From NCBI RefSeq assembly GCF_004803635.1, contig NZ_SSWX01000011.1:62001-126000 (forward strand): a stretch of 64,000 nucleotides of DNA, written 5' to 3'. Position 1 is the first letter of the stretch. Each line of letters begins with the position of its first letter. Both the position numbers and the translations under genes were made by a program. Below the pieces are notes generated by a model. It was not told the origin of the DNA. It saw only the letters and a program-made list of their open reading frames with translations, and made no database searches. The stretch is from Lampropedia aestuarii (lineage in GTDB: Bacteria > Pseudomonadota > Gammaproteobacteria > Burkholderiales > Burkholderiaceae_C). Of the stretch, positions 25,754 to 35,524 are shown piece after piece.

Positions 25754-28700
25754 TTAAGCGCGCTTGGCAGCCTTCGCGCCTGCAGCATGGCGACGCTGGC
25801 GAATGCCCAATGCAGCCAGGGCGGCCGACAGACCCAGCAAGCCCATGACGCCAGTCGTTGGCACTGGTGTGGCGTTGCTAGGCGCAACGGCAGCAGCCAC
25901 GCCCACACCACCCGGATCACGAATCACGCCATTGGCCAGTAAGTCGTTATCGCCCATCTGACCGTCTTGCAGGCTCAGGCGCACGGTATTGCCCGAAATG
26001 CTGGCTCCCGCAAACACATACCAGTGTGGCTCGGCCTGCTCTGGCGTTGGGCCAAACTTGTAGTACTGCGCGCCAGCTGGCAGCGCCGCAGGGTAAGTCA
26101 GCACCACATCGGCTGCAGCGCCTTCAGCGCCATCAACCAAGGCAAAACTGACCACACCATAAGGCATGCTCACGCCTTCTGGCAGGCTGCTTGGCTGTTG
26201 CAGGGCTGGCGCCTGGGCCGTGTCAAAGCGCCACAAACCGTCGCCGCCACCGCTGGCGCCCAACACCAATTGACCAGTTTGGCCAACTGCGCTCAGATCC
26301 AGCGCCACTGGTGCTGCCTCAAACGTGAATTCAATGCGGCAGTTGGCATCCACTGAGTCCAAGGTGTAGCTGCTGAAAGTCGCATCCCACTGGCCAGCAG
26401 CGCAAGTGCCGCCTGGCTGCGTTGGCACAATGCGGTAGCCTGGCTGGGCTGTCACACTGCACACCGCGCTATTGGCTTGTTCGCCCGCCACACAGCCCAC
26501 TTCGCCGCCTTGCGGTGTCGTCACCTCCACATCGACCACAGGGACTGCAGCACCCACTTGCACAGTCAGCGGCGCGCCAAAAATCACATAGTTGTGCTCG
26601 CCACTCATCTGGTGGCGGTAGCCTGGCAACAGCGTTGCACTGCCATTGCTGCTAAAGCTCAGGCTGCCATCCTGGCCCACGCTAGGCTCAGTTGTGCCTG
26701 ACAAATAGACCCAGGTATTGGCGCTGCTCTGGCTGATATTGCCAATCTGCGTGCGCAACTCGACCGGCACGCTGGTGGCGGTGTTCAATGCAATTGGTGC
26801 ATCCAAAGGCGTGGTCGTCACACTGACCGGAAAGTCCTTGGCCCAGTGCGCATCATCGGTGGTGATACCGTGCATGCCCCAGCTGTAGAGCTGGTAGAAA
26901 TCATCCTGTTTTCTGAGCGTCCATGGCCAGAAGGTCGTGCCGCGGTGTTTGGCCGCCTCAATAGTGGCGCGCTGCAAACCGCCGTAGTTGGGGTTAAAGG
27001 TCGAGGAGTAGCGCTGCGTATCGCTCAAGATGGCATCCAGATCTTGCTCGGGATTGCCAGTATTGGGCGAGCTGGTAAGAAAACCACCAGTAATACCAGG
27101 CAACTCAACGCGACCACGGTTGAGCTGGTCGCCCAGGAAGGAAATCATGCCAGACTGGGCCTCTACACCCTGTTCTTCAATCAGCTTTTTAAGGGCCGGC
27201 ACAATCTTGGGATTGCCACTCTTGAGTTCGATGAAGTGGGTAATCGGCTGGTCTTTGAACTCTTCAAAAAACTCTTGCAGAGTCGGCACTTCATAGCCAC
27301 TGTCAGTGCGCAGCGCCTTCACTTGCGCCAAGCTCATGCTCTCAATAGGGCCGACGCCATTGGTGGTGCGATCGACTGTGGTGTCATGCATCACCACCAA
27401 CACATCATCGGTGGTGATGTAGATGTCGTTTTCAATCGCATCTGCGCCAACAGCGGCGGCGGCACGGGCACCTTCCAAGGTGTTCTCATCGGTCGTGCCG
27501 GGCATGCCACGGTGGCCCACCACAATCGGTTTGCGCAGCAGAGTGTTTTGCGGCAGCTTGGCCAACACCTCAGCAAACACCGTGCCGTTGGCCGAGACCA
27601 CACCATTGACGCCGGTCAGCAAGACTTGCGCCGCCTCCACTGGCGTGCTGGCGGCGCTGTCGGCCCAGACAGTCACCAGCAAACGCTGCAGGTGTGCGAC
27701 TCTGGCCTTGTTCAAAATGCCTTCAGGCAAGATGGCAATCTTGGCGCCAGCCTTGTTGGTCTGGCTGGCTACCTGCAAGACATCGGCATCGGTCTCAAGG
27801 CTGCTCAGGGACGGGAAATGCATCGCTGTTCGCGCCGCTGGCAGCGCGCTGCGCGCTGCTTGCAACACCGCGATATCGCTGGAGATCAGCGTCATATCTT
27901 TGAGCTCCAGCTTCTCACGCTCAGCCAGTTGCTTCATGGCTGTAATGGTCGCCAGGTCATCCACATACAGCGCGGGAATCGTCACACGGCTCTCGTCGCG
28001 CAGAAAAGCCAGCAAAGTGCCTGCGTCTGTGCCAAAGGCATCGCTCAGCTGCAACTCTGGCGTAATGGTGAAGTAGGCATTGCTGGCACGGCTGAGTTGT
28101 GCGCCAGCGGCACCGCCCAAGTCCACCAGTGTCGGTGCCATTGAAGCCTGGGTGGGCGGCTCTTGCGCGGCCACCACCGGAATAATCGGCTCAGGCAGCG
28201 CCGCAGTTTGCTCTGTCACGGTAATGCGGTCTACACGCATCGTCAGACCTGCCGTTTGCAGGCCAATGCCGCCCTTCGGGTATTGCTCGGACAGGGTGAC
28301 GTCATGCAGCAGCTCACCATTCAAAAATTGCTGGACACGTTTGCCATGCACAATCACGGTCGCATGGTAGGTCTTGTCAGCACTGATGGCTTCGCTAAAG
28401 GGCGTCTTATTCAACACATTCCAGGCTCCGCCATTGCGAAAAGCGAACTCGGTGCCCGATGCCGCTGTTGCATCCCGGCGAATCGCAAACTGGTGGTAAG
28501 GCTCACCAGGCAGACTGTTGTCTGCCGCAGATGTGCGGTACATGATGCTGCCCCAGCGGCCATTGTCATTGGACTGGGTAAAGGTGAACTGCACATCAAT
28601 GCGGTAATTGTCCCGCTCCAGCAAATGTTGCGGCAGCGACACACCGGTCATGCTGTACGAATCGGCCGAGCCATTGATGACCAAAGCGCCGTTTTGCACT

Positions 28701-28930
28701 GCCACCGAGCCTTTGTTGTTCGCATGAACCACCCAGCCTTGTGGCAGTGCAGTCAAATCGGCAAAGCTCTGGTCCAAGATCACGGCAGCACTTTCTGCCG
28801 CCTTGAGCGCAAACACACTGCCAGAAGTACGCACGGCATCGGAGGCACCAAAAGCGTGTGAGAGCGTGGGAGTCACAAAAGCCAGCGCCAGTGTCGCAGC
28901 GATGGCAAGAGGGGTTCTGAGCAAAGTCAT
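25754..28930 (-). CDS. Large exported glycerophosphodiester phosphodiesterase-domain protein with IPTL-type C-terminal anchor
   Basis: A 1058-residue exported protein. In order: signal peptide (1-26), a concanavalin/LamG or DUF1080-like domain (about 50-230), a linker domain (280-465), a glycerophosphodiester phosphodiesterase domain (about 468-730) with VGHRGMPGTTDENT, ENDIYITTDDVLVVMHD and VDRTTNG, beta-rich domains, a choice-of-anchor-U-like domain (DLLANGVIRDPGG), and a C-terminal VPTTGVMGLLGLSAALAALG helix plus RQRRH. This tail resembles IPTL/PEP-CTERM sorting signals. It should release glycerol-3-phosphate or related alcohols from diesters outside the cell. A PHO-like box lies upstream. 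Confidence 0.86.
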   Translation of the reverse strand: MTLLRTPLAIAATLALAFVTPTLSHAFGASDAVRTSGSVFALKAAESAAVILDQSFADLTALPQGWVVHANNKGSVAVQNGALVINGSADSYSMTGVSLPQHLLERDNYRIDVQFTFTQSNDNGRWGSIMYRTSAADNSLPGEPYHQFAIRRDATAASGTEFAFRNGGAWNVLNKTPFSEAISADKTYHATVIVHGKRVQQFLNGELLHDVTLSEQYPKGGIGLQTAGLTMRVDRITVTEQTAALPEPIIPVVAAQEPPTQASMAPTLVDLGGAAGAQLSRASNAYFTITPELQLSDAFGTDAGTLLAFLRDESRVTIPALYVDDLATITAMKQLAEREKLELKDMTLISSDIAVLQAARSALPAARTAMHFPSLSSLETDADVLQVASQTNKAGAKIAILPEGILNKARVAHLQRLLVTVWADSAASTPVEAAQVLLTGVNGVVSANGTVFAEVLAKLPQNTLLRKPIVVGHRGMPGTTDENTLEGARAAAAVGADAIENDIYITTDDVLVVMHDTTVDRTTNGVGPIESMSLAQVKALRTDSGYEVPTLQEFFEEFKDQPITHFIELKSGNPKIVPALKKLIEEQGVEAQSGMISFLGDQLNRGRVELPGITGGFLTSSPNTGNPEQDLDAILSDTQRYSSTFNPNYGGLQRATIEAAKHRGTTFWPWTLRKQDDFYQLYSWGMHGITTDDAHWAKDFPVSVTTTPLDAPIALNTATSVPVELRTQIGNISQSSANTWVYLSGTTEPSVGQDGSLSFSSNGSATLLPGYRHQMSGEHNYVIFGAPLTVQVGAAVPVVDVEVTTPQGGEVGCVAGEQANSAVCSVTAQPGYRIVPTQPGGTCAAGQWDATFSSYTLDSVDANCRIEFTFEAAPVALDLSAVGQTGQLVLGASGGGDGLWRFDTAQAPALQQPSSLPEGVSMPYGVVSFALVDGAEGAAADVVLTYPAALPAGAQYYKFGPTPEQAEPHWYVFAGASISGNTVRLSLQDGQMGDNDLLANGVIRDPGGVGVAAAVAPSNATPVPTTGVMGLLGLSAALAALGIRQRRHAAGAKAAKRA

Positions 28931-29302
28931 ACAGCGTACCTAGTTGGAAAAGGCCGCAGTATTACCAATTAGCTTTTCAATTTATTGACAGTCTTATGAT
29001 TAATCCAAGACAGTTTTACGCAGTCAGGCAAGCTCTGCAAATCACCGTCGCTGAGATACTGCGGTGTCAGGATGGGCCGCAAGGCGTCATTTGCAGGCCA
29101 TAGCCGTCGCCATGGACAAAAAAAAGACCACGCAGCAGATCGCCACAGACCTGTTCATCATCTCCACCCAGCCGCGTTGAAATCTATAAGGATGCAATGC
29201 GCGGCAAAAATCGCCTCAGGGCTATTTGCCCGGCGAAGTTTTTTAACAAAGCAGTGTGCCTTTTGGGCTTCAACCCAGAGGGCAAGGCACAATGCCTGCC
29301 CA
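28931..29302. other. Intergenic region between divergent GDPD and tag genes
   Basis: Apart from the PHO-like box there is no convincing gene. A 22-codon frame starting at 29113 and the frame leading into tag have no supporting features. Confidence 0.4.
28985..29013 (-). promoter_or_regulatory. PHO-box-like site with three 11-bp-spaced repeats upstream of the GDPD gene
   Basis: On the minus strand CTGTCTT (29007-29013), TAATCAT (28996-29002) and CTGTCAA (28985-28991) follow each other at the 11-bp period of PhoB sites. The outer units match CTGTCAT well, the middle one moderately (TCAT conserved). The site ends 54 bp before the GDPD start codon. Confidence 0.6.
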
Positions 29303-29929
29303 ATGACTTATACAGCTGACCCTGCATCCTCTGCCCCACTGCAGCGCTGCGCCTGGTGCGAAAGCGACGCGGCAATGCGCGACTACCATGACCATGAATG
29401 GGGCTTTGCAACGCTCGATGACACGGCCTTGTTCGAAAAACTCTGCCTGGAGAGCTTTCAGTCAGGCCTGAGCTGGCGCACGATTTTGAACAAACGCGCT
29501 GGCTTTCGTGCGGCCTTCGCCGATTTTGACTTTGCCCAAATAGCCCAATTCACCGCCGCCGATACCGAGCGGCTACTGGCCGATGCGGCGATTGTGCGCC
29601 ACCGTGGCAAGATCGAGGCCACGCTGAACAACGCCCGGCGTGCTCAAGACATCGTGGCCGAATACGGCAGCCTGGCAGCATTTTTCTGGCCGTTTGCGCC
29701 GCGTACAGCCAAGCAGGACAGCACCATCCCATCCGTGACAGCAGAATCCACCGCGCTGTCCAAAGCCTTGAAGCAACGCGGCTGGGCATTCTTTGGGCCA
29801 ACCACCGCCTACGCGTTCATGCAAGCCAGTGGCATGGTCAATGACCACGCCCCGCATTGCCATGTGCATGCCCAAGCCGAAGCTACCCGCGTGCAAGCAC
29901 TGGCGCAACAAAGCTGGGCAGCGCGCTGA
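29303..29929 (+). CDS. tag: DNA-3-methyladenine glycosylase I
   Basis: A 208-residue Tag, removing 3-methyladenine from alkylated DNA in base-excision repair. Seen: RCAWCESDAAMRDYHDHEWG (zinc Cys and the substrate-binding region), LFEKLCLESFQSGLSWRTIL, ADAAIVRHRGKI, and the RGWAFFGPTTAYAFMQASGMVNDH and HCH end with further zinc ligands. Start at the ATG giving MTYTADPASS; upstream codons in frame do not resemble the family. A membrane protein gene begins 7 bp after its stop. Confidence 0.95.
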   Translation: MTYTADPASSAPLQRCAWCESDAAMRDYHDHEWGFATLDDTALFEKLCLESFQSGLSWRTILNKRAGFRAAFADFDFAQIAQFTAADTERLLADAAIVRHRGKIEATLNNARRAQDIVAEYGSLAAFFWPFAPRTAKQDSTIPSVTAESTALSKALKQRGWAFFGPTTAYAFMQASGMVNDHAPHCHVHAQAEATRVQALAQQSWAAR

Positions 29930-29936
29930 GACACCG

Positions 29937-30551
29937 ATGCCCGCGCCCACTTCAGCCACCAAAATCCGCCCTGCATCGCCAAACACCTGGCGTACTTGGC
30001 GCCTGGCTGCTGCACTACTGGCCCTGCTGCTGGGCACCAGACTGATCGCCGCATTTGCGCAATGGCCTTGGCTGTATTGGCTGCTCGCCTGGCCTGGCAC
30101 TGTGCAGCATGAAGCCAGCCATTGGCTGGTAGCCTGGGCACTGCAAGGCTCCCCCAGCCAATTCCATGTCTGGCCCGACTGGGGCGCGCTGTGGCGCCAC
30201 AGCCAAGGCGGCGTGGGCGGCAGCTTTTCTTTGGGGAGCGTGCAGTTCATTCCGAATTGGTACAACAGCGCCAGCGTGGCTTTGGCACCGCTGCTGCTGT
30301 GGCCGATCAGCTTGCTGTGGCTCAGCCTGGCCCTACGCGCCCAGCTCTGGGGTCCCCGGCTGCTGTGGCTGTACCTGGCAGCCAGCAGTATCAGCAGTGC
30401 CTGGCCTTCGTCAGTCGACTGGCAACTGGCCTGGCAAGCGCCCGGCTCGTGGCCGTTGGCCTTGGGCTTGATCGCCCTTGTGAGCGGCGTGCTGTGGCTA
30501 TGGTTGCGCCACTGGTGGCAGCGCAGGCCGCCACCCAAGAGCCTGGTTTAA
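29937..30551 (+). CDS. Integral membrane protein with HExxH motif (M50-like metalloprotease candidate)
   Basis: A 204-residue membrane protein, about five hydrophobic helices. In the second helix it carries H58-E59-x-x-H62 ([13 protein letters not shown]), which resembles the zinc-binding HExxH of site-2 proteases (peptidase M50), where the motif is also intramembrane and near the N-terminus. A later Asp-containing stretch (SSVDWQLAW) could supply a third ligand, but the usual LDG motif is not evident. It follows tag by 7 bp, so the two are probably co-transcribed. I do not know a named homologue; function unproven. Confidence 0.68.
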   Translation: MPAPTSATKIRPASPNTWRTWRLAAALLALLLGTRLIAAFAQWPWLYWLLAWPGTVQHEASHWLVAWALQGSPSQFHVWPDWGALWRHSQGGVGGSFSLGSVQFIPNWYNSASVALAPLLLWPISLLWLSLALRAQLWGPRLLWLYLAASSISSAWPSSVDWQLAWQAPGSWPLALGLIALVSGVLWLWLRHWWQRRPPPKSLV

Positions 30552-31555
30552 AGCGCAGCGACAGCCTCAGCGGTCAAGCGCAAAGAATGCAAGCGCGCAT
30601 CCAGCTCAAACACATCGGTGACCACCATCAGCTCATCGGCTTCGGTCTTGGCCATCAATTGCTGCAAGCCTTGCTGCAGCTTCTCTGGCCCGCCAATCAC
30701 GCCAATGGCCAAAAAGTCCAAAATCGCACGGCGCGAAGGCAAGTCCAGGCTGTCCATAAAGCCTTCAACGGGCGGCTGCATCAGGCCGCGCTGGTTGGTC
30801 AAAATACCCAAAATACGCTGGTACGTACTGCTGGCCAAAAACTCGGCTTCTTCATCGGTGGCAGCGGCCACAATCGGCACGCCAATCATCACATGGGGCT
30901 TGTCCAAAAACTGCGAGGGTTTGAACAAATCGCGGTACATCTGGATCGCCTGAAGCAAGAAACGCGGCGCAAAATGCGAGGCAAACGCATAAGGCAAGCC
31001 CATGTGCGCCGCAAGCTGGGCAGAGTACAGGCTCGAACCCAACAGCCAAATTGGCACATGGCTGCCCGCGCCTGGCGTGGCAATCAAAGGCTGGCCCGGC
31101 TTGGGCTCGCCCAGCAGCAGCTGCAATTGCTGCACGTCACGGGGGAAATCCTCTTCGGTCTCAAGCCGGCCACGGCGCAAGGCACGCATCGTCGGCTGGT
31201 CGGTCCCTGGCGCGCGGCCCAAGCCCAAATCGATGCGCCCTGGGTAGAGCGCCTCCAAAGTCCCAAAGGCTTCTGCAACCACCAGCGGCGCATGGTTGGG
31301 CAGCATGATGCCGCCAGAACCGACGCGAATGTGCTGGGTCTGCCCGGCGACGTGGCCAATCAGCACCGCTGTGGACGAGCTGGCAATGCCGGGCATATTG
31401 TGGTGCTCGGCCATCCAGTAGCGCCCAAAGCCCAGTTGCTCGACATGCTGGGCCGTGCGCACCGCTGTTTGAATGGCCTCGGCCACCGTCTGGCCCTGGC
31501 GGACGGTGACCAGATCCAGCATCGAGAGTTGGGGTTGTGCAGAGTGTAGGGACAT
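30548..31555 (-). CDS. LLM-class (luciferase-like) flavin-dependent oxidoreductase
   Basis: A 335-residue TIM-barrel flavoprotein of the bacterial luciferase family, subgroup resembling E. coli YhbW (MsnO8-like). Seen: [68 protein letters not shown] and a C-terminal [13 protein letters not shown]. Such enzymes use FMNH2 and O2; the substrate is unknown. Its end overlaps the end of the convergent membrane protein gene by a few bases. Confidence 0.9.
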   Translation of the reverse strand: MSLHSAQPQLSMLDLVTVRQGQTVAEAIQTAVRTAQHVEQLGFGRYWMAEHHNMPGIASSSTAVLIGHVAGQTQHIRVGSGGIMLPNHAPLVVAEAFGTLEALYPGRIDLGLGRAPGTDQPTMRALRRGRLETEEDFPRDVQQLQLLLGEPKPGQPLIATPGAGSHVPIWLLGSSLYSAQLAAHMGLPYAFASHFAPRFLLQAIQMYRDLFKPSQFLDKPHVMIGVPIVAAATDEEAEFLASSTYQRILGILTNQRGLMQPPVEGFMDSLDLPSRRAILDFLAIGVIGGPEKLQQGLQQLMAKTEADELMVVTDVFELDARLHSLRLTAEAVAAL

Positions 31556-31667
31556 AGGGCGTTGGAGTTATGAATGTCTGAATAAGGGCCTAGCTGCAGC
31601 GAGGTGGATGGCACACATCCAGCAGGGCTTGTGCAGGCAGCGTGCTTGAAGGCGTCAATTGAAGCAG

Positions 31668-31705
31668 AAAAACAAAAAGGCCGCTGTCACGGCCTTTTTG
31701 TTTTT
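31668..31705. terminator. Strong bidirectional terminator
   Basis: AAAAACAAAAAGGCCG (31668-31683) pairs with CGGCCTTTTTGTTTTT (31690-31705) around a 6-nt loop. It lies 31 bp past the gamma-glutamyltransferase stop on the minus strand. Confidence 0.9.
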
Positions 31706-31735
31706 GATGTAGGCAATACGCCCCACCGCATGCAA

Positions 31736-33328
31736 TCAATAGGCCACCGCCTGGCCATCGCGGCGATGGTCAGAGCCTGCAACATAGGCCGCTGAGCCGT
31801 CCGCCGTCTGCAAACGCTCGACCAGTTGCGCACTGCCAAAATCCAGGTTGTCTTCTGGCATCGTACGCGGCGTGTGGCCCATCGCTTGCAAACCCGCAGC
31901 GATCTCGGGCGCCACGCTCGGCTCCAGAATCAACTGGGCGGCATCGTCGATGCGCCAGCGCGGCGCGTCAGAGCAGGCTTGTGGATTCCATTGCTCGACC
32001 ACCTTGCGCAACACCATTTGCGTATGGCCCTGCGCCTGCATATTGCCGCCCATCACGCCAAAGGCCATCACTGGCTGGCCGTCTTTGCTGAGAAAACCCG
32101 GAATGATCGAATGCAAGGGCCGCTTTGCACCCGCCACTTGGTTGACATGGCCGGGCGTGGTGACAAAGCCCGAGCCCCGGTTATGCAGCGCAATGCCGGT
32201 GCCCGGTACGACCACGCCCGATCCAAAGCCCCGGTAATTGGACTGGATGAAAGACACCATACGCCCTTCGGCGTCTGCCGCGCACAAGTACACCGTGCCA
32301 CCCGATTTGGGCGTGCCTGCGACATGCTGGCCAGCGCGCTGTGGATTGATGCTGCGGGCGCGCTCGCGCAGATAGCTCGGATCGAGCAAGTCACTGGCAC
32401 TGCAACGCATGTGCGCGCCATCGCCCACATGCGTATGCAGGTCGGCAAACGCCAGGCGCATGGCTTCAATTTCCAGGTGCATGCGCTGGGCCGAACCCAT
32501 TGGCGCGTCTTCATACGGCAGGTTTTCTAATAATCCCAGTGCGATCAAAGCCGCCACGCCCACGCCATTGGGCGGGATTTCATGCACTTGGTGGCCACGG
32601 AATGTGGTGGAGATCGGCTGCACCCATTCGCTCTGGTGGGCCGCCAGATCGGCCGCAGTCAGGGCCGCACCATGCTGGGCGGCATGGTCAGCAATCGCCT
32701 GGGCCAGGCGGCCTCGGTAGAAAGACTCGCCTTTGCTCAGAGCAATCTCTTCCAAGGTTCTGGCCTGGTCGGCCAACGACCAAATTTCCCCTGCCACTGG
32801 CGCGCGGCCATGGGGCATAAAGGCCTCAAAGCCGGGGTGCATGTACAGGTCTTTGGCTGCTTGCTGCCACTGCCTGGCAATGATGGGGCTGACCGGAAAG
32901 CCATCACGGGCATGGCGAATCGCGTCAACAAACAAATCCTCAAAGGGCAGCCTGCCGAGTTTTTCAGACAAGGCCGCCCAGGCTGCGACCTGGCCTGGCA
33001 CGGTGACACTGTCCCAGCCGCGCAGTGGCATCGTCTCCATGCCGGCAAAGCGCGCGCTATGCCATGCCGCGGGCGAGCGGCCTGAGCTGTTCAAGCCATG
33101 CAATTGCCCGCCATCCCAGACCAGCGCAAAGGCATCACCACCAATGCCATTCATCACTGGCTCAACCACCGTGAGCGTAATCGCTGCGGCCAGCGCCGCA
33201 TCAATCGCATTGCCGCCACGTGCAAAAACGGCAGCACCAGCCTGGGCAGCCAATGGCTGGCTGGTTGCGACAATATTGCGGCCCAGCACAGGCGCGCGGC
33301 GGGAGGGGAAAGGAAGAGTCCAATGCAT
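31736..33328 (-). CDS. Gamma-glutamyltransferase family protein
   Basis: An Ntn hydrolase of about 530 residues that cleaves itself and transfers or hydrolyses gamma-glutamyl groups, e.g. of glutathione. Seen: ATSQPLAAQAGAAVFARGGNAIDAALA, NGIGGDAFALV, and the autocleavage site SGGTVYLCAADAEGRMVSFIQSNYRGFGSG, whose Thr becomes the nucleophile, then GGNMQAQGHTQM. No clear signal peptide, so it may be a cytoplasmic GGT-like enzyme of the acylase type. Start at MHWTLPFPSRRAP is chosen by homology pattern; no good ribosome-binding site is visible. Confidence 0.88.
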   Translation of the reverse strand: MHWTLPFPSRRAPVLGRNIVATSQPLAAQAGAAVFARGGNAIDAALAAAITLTVVEPVMNGIGGDAFALVWDGGQLHGLNSSGRSPAAWHSARFAGMETMPLRGWDSVTVPGQVAAWAALSEKLGRLPFEDLFVDAIRHARDGFPVSPIIARQWQQAAKDLYMHPGFEAFMPHGRAPVAGEIWSLADQARTLEEIALSKGESFYRGRLAQAIADHAAQHGAALTAADLAAHQSEWVQPISTTFRGHQVHEIPPNGVGVAALIALGLLENLPYEDAPMGSAQRMHLEIEAMRLAFADLHTHVGDGAHMRCSASDLLDPSYLRERARSINPQRAGQHVAGTPKSGGTVYLCAADAEGRMVSFIQSNYRGFGSGVVVPGTGIALHNRGSGFVTTPGHVNQVAGAKRPLHSIIPGFLSKDGQPVMAFGVMGGNMQAQGHTQMVLRKVVEQWNPQACSDAPRWRIDDAAQLILEPSVAPEIAAGLQAMGHTPRTMPEDNLDFGSAQLVERLQTADGSAAYVAGSDHRRDGQAVAY

Positions 33329-33500
33329 CAGGGGTCTGGCTTTCGTGAATAAAAGCGGTGCGTACCGCTTGGGCGATGGCGCCCTCCATGGCATGCGCCA
33401 TTGGCACCATCTGCGCGAAGCCCCACATCATGCCAAAGTACCCGCGTGTTGTGAATACAACACGTCCATGCCAGCACAGTCGCGGCCCTCAAACATGCCA

Positions 33501-34160
33501 TCACTCACTGAGCAGCTGCCGCACATCGGCAGCCAAATCCTCGACTGCCGCACCATATGGTGAATACAGGCGCAGCTTGCCGTGGCGGTCATAGACATAA
33601 CCGCCGGCTGAATGGTCCATCGTGTAGTACGCGTCGCTGCCCTCGGCCCCCTCAGAGCCTGCAGTCGCAGGCAGCTCAAGCGGTACTTTCTGGTAGAACA
33701 CTTTGAACTCGCGCGCCATGCTGCTCAATTGCTCTGGCGAGCCAACCAGGCCGATGGCGCTGGTATCAAAGCTGTCCAGATAAGCGCGCAGAATCTCTGG
33801 TGTGTCCCGCTCAGGATCCACAGTGACAAAGATGGCCTGGAAATGCGAGCCCTCAGCGCCCAGCAACTCTTTGACTTGCGCCAGCTCCAGCATCGTCGTC
33901 GGACAGACCTCCGGGCATTGCGTAAAACCAAAAAACACATAGCTGACTGGGCCTTGCAAGAGGCTTTGGTCACGCATCACACCAGCCGTATCTGGCATGC
34001 GCCAATCGCGGCCATAGCTGGCGCCTGTCACTTCATGGGAGTGGAAGCGGCTAGCTGCAGAAGTCTGTTCACGACAGCCCTGTAGTGCCAGCGCCAACGC
34101 AGCCATGCACAAGAGCGCGCTACAGCGCATCCACCTCTGCCAAAGCATCGCAGCACGCAT
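33501..34160 (-). CDS. SCO1/SenC-family copper chaperone, lipoprotein
   Basis: A ~219-residue membrane-anchored thioredoxin-fold protein for copper delivery or thiol handling during oxidase assembly. Seen: a hydrophobic signal with ALQGC lipobox, CPEVC (Cu-binding pair), VTVDPERDTPEIL, and the conserved His in MDHSAGGYVYD. It is the last gene of the cyo operon. Start at ATG 34160 (AAAGG upstream) is preferred; an earlier ATG at 34190 overlaps the end of cyoE. Odd context: cyo-type oxidases lack CuA, the usual SCO target, so its role may concern CuB or redox defence. Confidence 0.9.
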   Translation of the reverse strand: MRAAMLWQRWMRCSALLCMAALALALQGCREQTSAASRFHSHEVTGASYGRDWRMPDTAGVMRDQSLLQGPVSYVFFGFTQCPEVCPTTMLELAQVKELLGAEGSHFQAIFVTVDPERDTPEILRAYLDSFDTSAIGLVGSPEQLSSMAREFKVFYQKVPLELPATAGSEGAEGSDAYYTMDHSAGGYVYDRHGKLRLYSPYGAAVEDLAADVRQLLSE

Positions 34161-34173
34161 TGTGTGGCCTTTG

Positions 34174-35136
34174 CTAAATGAGTAGTCCATAGTGGTCCAG
34201 CATGAGCGCTGCGAACAAGGCTGTCAAATGCCACAACGACCAGCGGAATGTGCGCTTGGCCAAGGCATCGCTGTAGTGCTGGTGCAAGCGCCAGGCATAA
34301 GCACAAAACACTGCGCCGCAAACGCATGCAACGAGGCCATAGCCCAGGCCACTCATGCCTTGCAGCAGTGGCAGCAGGCTGATCGCCCACAGTGCCACGG
34401 TGTAAATCAGCACATGGCGGGTCGTATAAGCGCGCCCGTGTGTAACGGGCAGCATTGGCAGTCCAGCGCGGCGGTAGTCTTCCACCCGGTACAGGGCCAG
34501 CGCCCAAAAGTGCGGCGGGGTCCAGATGAAGATGATCAGGAACATCAACCAGGCCTCAGGCCCCACCGTGCCCTGCATCGCCGCCCAGCCCAACACCGGC
34601 GGCATCGCCCCCGAAGCGCCACCAATCACAATATTTTGCTCTGTCGCACGCTTGAGCCACACGGTATACACCACTGAATAGCCCAGCAAAGTAGCCAACG
34701 TCAAGCACGCCGTCAGCGGGTTGATGCACAACCACAGCAAGAGCCCACCTGCTGCTGCCATCAGCAGGCCCACAGTGATGGCCAAACCGCTGGCGACCGT
34801 GCCCTGCGCGGTGGGCCGCGCGGCGGTGCGCTGCATGCGCGCATCAATCTGCCGCTCTATCACGCAGTTGAATACCGCCGCCGCAGAAGCGAGCAGCCAG
34901 ATCCCCCCGGCGGCTATCGCAATCCGCGCCCACTGCTGGGCATTGGGCCAGGCAGGCAGGGCCAGCAGCATGCCGATCAGGGCACAAAACACAATCAATT
35001 GCACAACACGGGGCTTGGTGAGCACCCACAAACCGCGCAGTAAGGCGCGCCCGCTCAAATGGCCTGACGCAGGCGTTGGTGCGGCGCGCGCGGGCATAGT
35101 TGCAGCGGGTGCGCGGTAGAGTTTGGGCGAATTCAT
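34174..35136 (-). CDS. cyoE: Protoheme IX farnesyltransferase (heme O synthase)
   Basis: A 320-residue UbiA-family prenyltransferase that farnesylates heme B to heme O for the oxidase encoded upstream. Seen: [37 protein letters not shown] (first Asp-rich motif), [27 protein letters not shown], and [27 protein letters not shown]; about eight to nine membrane helices. It has an N-terminal Ala/Pro-rich extension. The gene lies between cyoD and the SCO gene. Confidence 0.95.
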   Translation of the reverse strand: MNSPKLYRAPAATMPARAAPTPASGHLSGRALLRGLWVLTKPRVVQLIVFCALIGMLLALPAWPNAQQWARIAIAAGGIWLLASAAAVFNCVIERQIDARMQRTAARPTAQGTVASGLAITVGLLMAAAGGLLLWLCINPLTACLTLATLLGYSVVYTVWLKRATEQNIVIGGASGAMPPVLGWAAMQGTVGPEAWLMFLIIFIWTPPHFWALALYRVEDYRRAGLPMLPVTHGRAYTTRHVLIYTVALWAISLLPLLQGMSGLGYGLVACVCGAVFCAYAWRLHQHYSDALAKRTFRWSLWHLTALFAALMLDHYGLLI

Positions 35137-35180
35137 GGCTTGCTTTTAAGATCCTGTGCGGCGGCAGCGGCGCAGCGTGA

Positions 35181-35522
35181 TCACTGGCTCATCATGTGAA
35201 AGTGCATGCTCCAGATGATCCAGATCGACAGTGCAACGACGATGAACAAAATCACCAAAGTAAACACAAAGCTGGCCAAGTTCCAGCCGCCTTCAGAGCT
35301 GCGGTTCATATGCAGGAAGTACACCAGTTGCACCACAATTTGCGCCACGGCAAAGCCCACCAAAATCAACAAGGTCGTGGGCCTGGGCAGCATAGGCTGC
35401 ATCACCAGGAAAAACGGAATCACAGTCAAGATGGCGCACAGCACAAAGCCCACCAGATACGACTGGGAGCTGCCATGGCTTTGGCCTGCACGGCTGGTAG
35501 CGGTTGAATCGGAAGCTGCCAT
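35181..35522 (-). CDS. cyoD: Cytochrome o ubiquinol oxidase subunit IV
   Basis: A 113-residue three-helix subunit that assists assembly of the CuB centre. Seen: SYLVGFVLCAILTVIPFFLVM, AQIVVQLVYFLHMNRSSEGGWN and a last hydrophobic helix. Start ATG lies 2 bp past the stop of cyoC. Length matches the family. Confidence 0.93.
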   Translation of the reverse strand: MAASDSTATSRAGQSHGSSQSYLVGFVLCAILTVIPFFLVMQPMLPRPTTLLILVGFAVAQIVVQLVYFLHMNRSSEGGWNLASFVFTLVILFIVVALSIWIIWSMHFHMMSQ

Positions 35523-35524
35523 GG

